Assembly: GCA_025517465.1 (NCBI GenBank)
Contig: JAOPKE010000007.1
Location: forward strand, 124,001 to 188,000
Reading direction: 5' to 3'
From: Halobacteria archaeon HArc-gm2
GTDB lineage: Archaea > Halobacteriota > Halobacteria > Halobacteriales > Haloarculaceae
DNA length: 64,000 nt
Of the stretch, positions 59,197 to 64,000 are shown in pieces. Each line of letters starts with the position of its first letter. Position 1 is the first letter of the stretch. The notes beneath the pieces were generated by a model. It worked only from the letters and a program-made list of their open reading frames with translations. It was not told the DNA's origin and searched no databases. The translations under genes and the position numbers were made by a program.

Positions 59197-60826
59197 CCCG
59201 CTCAGCGTCCTCCTGATCGAGGACAACCCCGGCGACGCCCGTCTGTTCGAGGAGATGTTGCGGGAGACGGCCGAACTGCCCCGCCGCACCGACGCCGGTA
59301 ATTCCGGCGACGCCCTCTCGTTCGCCCACGAACAGCGCCTCGACGATGGCCTGGACGCGCTCGCGGCGGGCGACGCCGACGTCGTGTTGCTGGACCTGAA
59401 CCTGCCCGACAGCACCGGTCTCGACACGCTCGCCACGGTTGTCGACGAGACGGGTATGCTCCCGGTGATCGTCCTCACCGGCCTCGACGACCGCGAGGTG
59501 GGTATCCAGGCGATCGAGCGGGGCGCACAGGACTACCTCGTCAAGGACAACGTCACGAGCGACCTGCTGGTCCGCTCGATCCACCACGCGCTCGAACGGA
59601 ACCGACAGGACCGGGAACAGGCCCGCCGCCGCGAGCAACTGGAGGCGCTCAACCGCCTCAACCGGATCGCCCAGGACGTCACCCACGCCGTCATCACGAC
59701 CTCGACCCAGGAGGAACTGGAGCGGGCGGTGTGTGACCGACTCGTCGACTCCGACGCCTACCGCTTCGCGTGGATCGGCGACGTGAGCGGTGCGGTCGGC
59801 GACGTCACCCCCCGGGCATCGGCGGGCCTCGAGGAGGGCTACCTCGACGGCGTCTCGATCACGGCCAGCGACGACGCCGAGAAGGGGCCGACCGGACGGG
59901 CGGTCCAGACCGGGGCGGTCCAGGTCATGCAGAACATCCGGACGGACCCGGCCTACGAACCGTGGCGCGAGGACGCGCTCGAACGCGGCTACCAGTCCTC
60001 GGCCGCGATCCCGATACTCTACGGGGACGTCCTCTACGGCGTGTTGAACGTCTACGCGTCGTCGCCGAACGCCTTCTCCGACCCGGAGGCGGAGATCCTG
60101 GCCCGGCTCGGCAACGTCATCGGCCACGCCATCGCCGCCATCGAGCGCAAGGAGGCGCTGGTGAGCGACGCCGTCACGGAACTCGAGTTCCGGGTCGACG
60201 ACTTCGCCGAGGAACTAACCGCCGTGACCGCCCAGCACGGCTGTACCGTCGAGATCGACAACCTCATCCAGAACGACGAGGCGGTGCTCGCCTACGCCCA
60301 CGTCGACGGCCTCTCCCGCGAGCGGTTCAGCGAGGCGGTCGACCGCTCGGCCGTCCTCGACGACGCGCGGATCCTGGGCGGTGACGCCGAGGAGTTCGAG
60401 GTCGAGCTCGTCACCGACGCGGCCATGGCGCTGTTCGACGCGCTCGCGACCCACGGCGGCAACGTCGACTCCGCCACCGTCGTCGACGGGGAGTTCCGCT
60501 TCGTCACCGAGGTCCCGGGCGGCCGCGACACCCGGCCCCTTATCGACATCGTCACCGACCACTGCCCCGGCGCGTCGCTACTGGCCCAGCGGACGGGCCA
60601 GCACCGGGACGACACCACCGCCCGCAGCCTCGCCTTCGAGGACCGGCTCACCGACAAGCAGCGCACCGCCCTGGAGACGGCGTACCTTGCCGGCCACTTC
60701 GAGTGGCCCCGGGAGACCAACGGCGAGGAGATCGCCGACCGCCTGGGCATCTCACCGCCGACGTTCCACCAGCACCTCCGGGCCGCCGAGAAGGAAGTGT
60801 TCGGCCTCATGTTCGAGGACGAGTGA
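59186..60826 (+). CDS. Receiver-GAF-BAT-HTH10 regulator (bacterio-opsin activator-like)
   Basis: This is a 546-residue protein: receiver domain (residues ~1-130, LLIEDNPGD, VLLDLNLPDS, YLVKDNV), GAF-type sensor (~155-320) and a BAT domain (~330-480). The C-terminal HTH_10 (~490-540, LTDKQRTALETAYLAGHFEW, IADRLGISPPTFHQHL) binds DNA. The layout is that of haloarchaeal bacterio-opsin-activator-like regulators, which combine phosphoryl input with ligand sensing. Its targets cannot be told. It is overlapped by the upstream receiver gene by 11 bases. Confidence 0.93.
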   Translation: MSSDPLSVLLIEDNPGDARLFEEMLRETAELPRRTDAGNSGDALSFAHEQRLDDGLDALAAGDADVVLLDLNLPDSTGLDTLATVVDETGMLPVIVLTGLDDREVGIQAIERGAQDYLVKDNVTSDLLVRSIHHALERNRQDREQARRREQLEALNRLNRIAQDVTHAVITTSTQEELERAVCDRLVDSDAYRFAWIGDVSGAVGDVTPRASAGLEEGYLDGVSITASDDAEKGPTGRAVQTGAVQVMQNIRTDPAYEPWREDALERGYQSSAAIPILYGDVLYGVLNVYASSPNAFSDPEAEILARLGNVIGHAIAAIERKEALVSDAVTELEFRVDDFAEELTAVTAQHGCTVEIDNLIQNDEAVLAYAHVDGLSRERFSEAVDRSAVLDDARILGGDAEEFEVELVTDAAMALFDALATHGGNVDSATVVDGEFRFVTEVPGGRDTRPLIDIVTDHCPGASLLAQRTGQHRDDTTARSLAFEDRLTDKQRTALETAYLAGHFEWPRETNGEEIADRLGISPPTFHQHLRAAEKEVFGLMFEDE

Positions 60827-60892
60827 TCTGTTCTCTGGTGTAGTGTGCGGGTAGTTCTCGACTGAGTTGGTGAAACGGACAACGATAATAGG

Positions 60893-61520
60893 AATCAGAA
60901 AGCCCTCGGCGCGCTCTCTGCAGTCAGAATCAATACAGCAAACAGAGGAAAGCCCTCGGCACGCTCGACTCGCGCGGACGCCGCTGCGCGCTTCACTTCG
61001 TTCCAGTGCTTGCGGGTCCGTGCTTCGCCGACCGAACCTCGCCCTTTCAGTCCTCCAGGTCAGCACAGCACCGTAGCCCTTCCCTTCCCCTTCCACGCGA
61101 GCGAAGCGAGTGTGGGCTCGAAAGACGAGGTGTGCCGAGTCTTTCGGTGGGTCGCGCGATGAAACGCGCTCCCGGCCGACCGCCGGGCGGTTGCGGAGCG
61201 GTCAGGAAGCGTGTCGCGCCGCAAGGCGCGACCGGGGAGGGGTGGGGAGGCAATCGCGAGCGCGTTTCATCGCGCGAGCAACGTGATTCCTGGAGGACTG
61301 AAAGGGCGAGGCGCGGTCGCCGAAGCCCGGCGAAGAAAGGACCGCAGTCGAACGCAGTGAGACGAGGACCGCAGCGAGCCGCGCGAATCGAGCGCGCCGA
61401 GGGCTTTCGAGTTGTTGTTGGGTACAGTGTCGACTCCGGAGAGCGCGCCGAGGGCTTTCTGGTTGTTGTTGGTCCCGATTCCGACTGCAGAGAGCGCGTC
61501 GAGGGCTTTCGACGTGTTGC
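60893..61520. repeat. Composite dispersed inverted repeat, copy B
   Basis: A partial unit (60893-60918) precedes a full left arm (60938-61059). The core is at 61060-61288 and the inverted right arm at 61289-61421. Two extra short end units (about 61438-61475 and 61490-61520) repeat GAGAGCGC.TCGAGGGCTTTC. Flanking GTTGTTGTTGG on the right mirrors ACAACAACC at the left end of copy A. No coding frame is present. Confidence 0.85.
61153..61276. repeat. Perfect 17-bp inverted repeat closing the core of copy B
   Basis: CGCGCGATGAAACGCGC at 61153-61169 pairs with GCGCGTTTCATCGCGCG at 61260-61276. The enclosed 90 bases contain the conserved block 61170-61213 and a GCGCCGCAAGGCGCG hairpin at 61216-61230. 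It would form a long branched structure if transcribed, on either strand. Confidence 0.6.
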
Positions 61521-61563
61521 CGTCTCTTATTCCGTCGCTATTCTGCTCACTCCAGTTTCCTCC

Positions 61564-62079
61564 TCACTCCAGTTGCGCCTCGACGTCGTCGTAGTCCGGG
61601 AAGTCCGGCCACTCGGTGGCGACCCAGGCGTACTCGACAGTCCGCTCCGAATCGAGCACGAAGACGGCCGGCCGGGGTTCGACGACGCCGGCCATCCCGT
61701 CGAGTTCGTGGGCGATGTCGTACTCCTCGGCCACCGCCGCGGCGGGGTCGGAGTACAGCGCGTAGTCGTCACCAAGCCCGCGCTCCTCGATCAGGTCCTT
61801 GTGGGCGTAGGGGGTCGAGATGGACAGGCCGACGACGGTGGCGTCCGCGTGCCATCCCCGCTTCGTAATCTCCTTCCAGACGTAGGTCGCGGGGAAGGCG
61901 CCGTCCATCGGGTGGAAGACGAGGACCGTCGGGCCGTCCTCGCGTTCGACGAGGTCCGAGAGGGCGACGTCCTCCCAGTACTCGTCGGTGACGAGCGGGC
62001 GCGTGAACTCCGGTGCCTGGTCGCCTTCCTCGGGGTGGTCGGCGGGCCCCAGATCGACGACGTCGAAGTCCAGGTCCAT
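61564..62079 (-). CDS. Redoxin-like protein without cysteines
   Basis: This 171-residue protein has a thioredoxin/AhpC-type fold: VLVFHPMDGAFPATYV occupies the position where peroxiredoxins have their catalytic PxxxTxxC, but Cys and Thr are replaced (PMDGAFPA), and there is no Cys anywhere. Other features (YALYSDPAAAVAEEY, PAVFVLDSERTVEYAW) follow the family. It is therefore unlikely to be a peroxidase; it may bind partners or have lost catalysis. It overlaps the glutaredoxin-like gene by one base (TGATG), so the two are co-translated. Confidence 0.85.
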   Translation of the reverse strand: MDLDFDVVDLGPADHPEEGDQAPEFTRPLVTDEYWEDVALSDLVEREDGPTVLVFHPMDGAFPATYVWKEITKRGWHADATVVGLSISTPYAHKDLIEERGLGDDYALYSDPAAAVAEEYDIAHELDGMAGVVEPRPAVFVLDSERTVEYAWVATEWPDFPDYDDVEAQLE

Positions 62080-62375
62080 CAGGCGTCACCTCCCGTTCGC
62101 ATTCCTCCGGTTTGCTCGTCGCCGTTGGTACCGTACGTCCGCTGGAGGTAGTCGACGATGTTGGCGCTCTCGCTCATCGTGACGCCGGTGTTCTCGTCGA
62201 CGATGGCGGGTACCGTCCGCTTGCCCGAGAGGCGCTTGACGACGTCGCGCTCGGAGTGCAGCGGTTCGACGAAGCGCGACCGGTAGTCGACGCCCAGATC
62301 CTGGAGCGTCCGGGTGACGCGCTCGCAGAAGGGGCAGGCCTGCAACCGGTAGAACGTGATCGGCTGGTCACTCAT
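62079..62375 (-). CDS. Glutaredoxin-like protein (CPFC)
   Basis: This 98-residue thioredoxin-fold protein has CPFC near residue 13 (LQACPFCERV), the cis-Pro loop GKRTVPAIVD and a C-terminal helix (SESANIVDYLQRTYG). It resembles glutaredoxin and GST N-terminal domains, and could reduce small disulfides with a haloarchaeal thiol such as gamma-glutamylcysteine (inference). The start 62375 is the family Met. It is the first gene of the pair with the Cys-free redoxin. Confidence 0.9.
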   Translation of the reverse strand: MSDQPITFYRLQACPFCERVTRTLQDLGVDYRSRFVEPLHSERDVVKRLSGKRTVPAIVDENTGVTMSESANIVDYLQRTYGTNGDEQTGGMRTGGDA

Positions 62376-62436
62376 ACGGTCGCCCTTGGAGAGTGAGCCC
62401 GGTAAGCCCACCGCTTCCGGGCTATTCCATGACAAA

Positions 62437-62445
62437 CCTTAATCC
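62437..62445 (+). promoter_or_regulatory. TATA-like element of the CorC-type gene
   Basis: CCTTAATCC lies 26-34 bases upstream of ATG 62471, consistent with a leaderless transcript. Confidence 0.5.
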
Positions 62446-62470
62446 ACATGGCGCGTTAGTCCACACGTCG

Positions 62471-63865
62471 ATGGCTCTGGACCCCCCTTTGCGAGGCGAG
62501 TCGCTGTTTGCATCGCCGCTGGCCCTGCAGGTCGGCGGCGTTCCGATCCCGGATAGTGCCGTCATCGCCGGTGGGACCGCCGTCATCGTGGTTCTCATCG
62601 GCCTCTCTGCTTTCTTCTCCTCCTCGGAGATCGCCATGTTCTCCCTGCCGTCCCACCGCCTGGAGGCGCTCGTCGAAGACGGCAAGCCCGGTGCGAGGAC
62701 GCTCGAACGGCTCAAGTCCGACCCGCACCGCCTGCTGGTGACCATCCTGGTGGGCAACAACCTCGTCAACATCGCCATGTCCTCCATCGCGACGGGGCTG
62801 CTGGCGTACCTGCTCGGTAACCAGGGACTGGCCGTCGCCATCTCGACGTTCGGCATCACCGCCGTGGTGTTGCTGTTCGGCGAGAGCGCCCCCAAGTCCT
62901 ACGCCGTCGAGAACACCGAGTCGTGGGCGCTCCGCATCGCGAGGCCGCTGAAACTCGCCGAGACCGTCCTGCTTCCGCTCATCGTCCTCTTCGACTACCT
63001 CACCCGCCAGGTCAACCGGATCACCGGCGGCCGCGCCGCCATCGAGACCTCCTACGTCACGCGTGAGGAGATACAGGACATCATCGAGACCGGCGAGCGC
63101 GAGGGCGTGCTGGACGAGGAGGAACGCGAGATGCTCCAGCGCACCCTGCGGTTCAACAACACCATCGCCAAGGAGGTGATGACCCCGCGCCTGGACATGG
63201 ACGCCATCTCCACCGAGGCCTCCGTCGACGAGGCCATCGAGGAGTGCATCAACGGCGGCCACGCCCGCCTGCCCGTCTACGAGGGCAGCCTGGACAACGT
63301 CATCGGGATCGTCCACATCCTCGACCTGGTCCGCGACCGCACCTACGGCGAGGCCGACCGCGACGTCGACCTGGAGGACCTCATCGAACCGACGCTGCAC
63401 GTCCCCGAGTCGAAGAACGTCGACGACCTGCTGACCGAGATGCGCAGCGAACGCCTGCACATGGTCATCGTCATCGACGAGTTCGGTACCGCAGAGGGAC
63501 TCGTGACGATGGAGGACCTGACCGAGGAGATCGTCGGCGAGATCCTCGAGGGGGAAGAGGAGGTCCCCATCGAGTTCGTCTCCGAGGACGTCGCCGTGGT
63601 CAAGGGCGAAGTCAACATCGAGGAGGTCAACGAGGCCCTGGGGATCGACCTCCCCGAGGGCGAGGAGTTCGAGACCATCGCCGGCTTCATCTTCAACCGC
63701 GCCGGCCGCCTCGTCGAGGCCGGCGAGACCATCGAGTACGACGGCGTCGAGATCCGCGTCGAGCGCGTCGAGAACACCCGCATCATGAAGGCCCGCCTGC
63801 GCCGCCTCGAACCCGACGGGGTCGAGGAGGAACCCGAGGCCGACGCCGAAGCGTCGCCGGAGTGA
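62471..63865 (+). CDS. CNNM/CorC-type membrane protein (DUF21-CBS-CorC_HlyC)
   Basis: This 464-residue membrane protein has an N-terminal signal-like segment and a DUF21 region with three membrane helices (~30-170, including SAFFSSSEIAMFSL and ILVGNNLVNIAMSS). A pair of CBS domains (~210-350, VMTPRLDMDAI, RLPVYEG, VDDLLTEMR, FGTAEGLVTMEDLTEEIVGEI) follows, then a CorC_HlyC C-terminal domain (~370-440). The family exports Mg2+ or related cations in an ATP-responsive way. ATG 62471 is preferred because a TATA element lies at the right distance. Confidence 0.93.
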   Translation: MALDPPLRGESLFASPLALQVGGVPIPDSAVIAGGTAVIVVLIGLSAFFSSSEIAMFSLPSHRLEALVEDGKPGARTLERLKSDPHRLLVTILVGNNLVNIAMSSIATGLLAYLLGNQGLAVAISTFGITAVVLLFGESAPKSYAVENTESWALRIARPLKLAETVLLPLIVLFDYLTRQVNRITGGRAAIETSYVTREEIQDIIETGEREGVLDEEEREMLQRTLRFNNTIAKEVMTPRLDMDAISTEASVDEAIEECINGGHARLPVYEGSLDNVIGIVHILDLVRDRTYGEADRDVDLEDLIEPTLHVPESKNVDDLLTEMRSERLHMVIVIDEFGTAEGLVTMEDLTEEIVGEILEGEEEVPIEFVSEDVAVVKGEVNIEEVNEALGIDLPEGEEFETIAGFIFNRAGRLVEAGETIEYDGVEIRVERVENTRIMKARLRRLEPDGVEEEPEADAEASPE

Positions 63866-63889
63866 CGGGGAATCGGGTCCAGTTTTCCG

Positions 63890-64000
63890 CTACCTGTGGT
63901 AGGTGAGCCGCACTACTGCGTCGTCGATCCGCCGTTTCACCCCGCCGAGCCACGCCGACGGCGAGACGGCGCGCACCGCGGACTCGTCGACCTCGATGTG
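63890..64000 (-). CDS. Partial hypothetical protein (C-terminal end)
   Basis: A frame enters from the right edge and stops at TAG 63890-63892, giving 36 residues that end in DDAVVRLTYHR. Third-position composition supports coding. It is convergent with the CorC-type gene. Too little is present to identify it. Confidence 0.5.
   Translation of the reverse strand, partial: HIEVDESAVRAVSPSAWLGGVKRRIDDAVVRLTYHR

Noticed and set aside
1-64000. tRNA or rRNA genes
   Set aside because: Several GGTTCGAA-like strings were examined, but none sits in a cloverleaf-compatible context; no rRNA-like conserved stretch was found.

Overview
The window is GC-rich DNA from a haloarchaeon. The evidence is acidic proteomes, leaderless genes with TATA boxes about 26 bp upstream, Tat lipoprotein signals, a PGF-CTERM surface protein, a fused Kae1-Bud32, archaeal ribosomal proteins S24e and S27ae, eIF1A, Rio1, RfcC and a bacterio-opsin-activator-like regulator. 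No rRNA, tRNA, CRISPR array or origin was recognised. The genus cannot be fixed from this window alone.

Left part (0-19.8 kb). A Tat lipoprotein gene is followed by a gene for a fibre-like protein with a phage-type self-cleaving chaperone domain; a Tat-exported beta-propeller lies opposite. Next comes a sugar-uptake module: an IclR-type regulator surrounded by four copies of one palindrome, a transducer-like membrane protein without the chemoreceptor signalling tip, and a complete CUT1-type ABC importer (ATPase, lipoprotein, two permeases). A cellulase-like hydrolase follows, then an HTTM membrane protein, tryptophanyl-tRNA synthetase and a coiled-coil lipoprotein. This block lies between rio1 and the KH-domain gene, which with eIF1A normally form one archaeal cluster, so it looks like a roughly 16-kb interruption.

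19.8-34.5 kb. eIF1A and rio1 are followed by a hairpin-rich repeat that is abutted by an IS630-family element, whose transposase needs a -1 frameshift at A AAA AAC. Then come an SCP2-like protein, a small membrane protein, a winged-helix regulator, a 1171-residue beta-helix/PKD/PGF-CTERM surface protein, a DUF460 protein, a PIN toxin-antitoxin pair, a VOC enzyme, an aldo/keto reductase, a short-chain dehydrogenase and RNase Z.

34.9-50.2 kb. A 1281-residue secreted protein carries Thr-Glu spacers and five DUF7282-like domains. It is followed by a TrkA-type K+ regulator, a coupled micro-ORF/PIN pair, an SDR, XTP pyrophosphatase, a membrane-anchored HEPN/NucS-like protein, UspA, Kae1-Bud32, a shortened TatC-like protein, S27ae/S24e, a PAS histidine kinase and a clamp-loader subunit.

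50.3-64 kb. Ordinary metabolic genes (sugar isomerase-like, CE15-like esterase, MOSC protein, aldo/keto reductase, AAA ATPase, thiolase, two response regulators, redoxin/glutaredoxin, CorC-type protein) are separated by unusual intergenic DNA. This includes a family of 0.1-0.6 kb inverted, strongly structured repeats (50.3, 54.1 and 60.9 kb, with a diverged relative at 21.2 kb), an IS200/IS605-type remnant, and a duplicated thiolase 3' end. Related short repeats also appear inside rdgB and the Kae1-Bud32 linker. These repeats are the least explained structure in the window.
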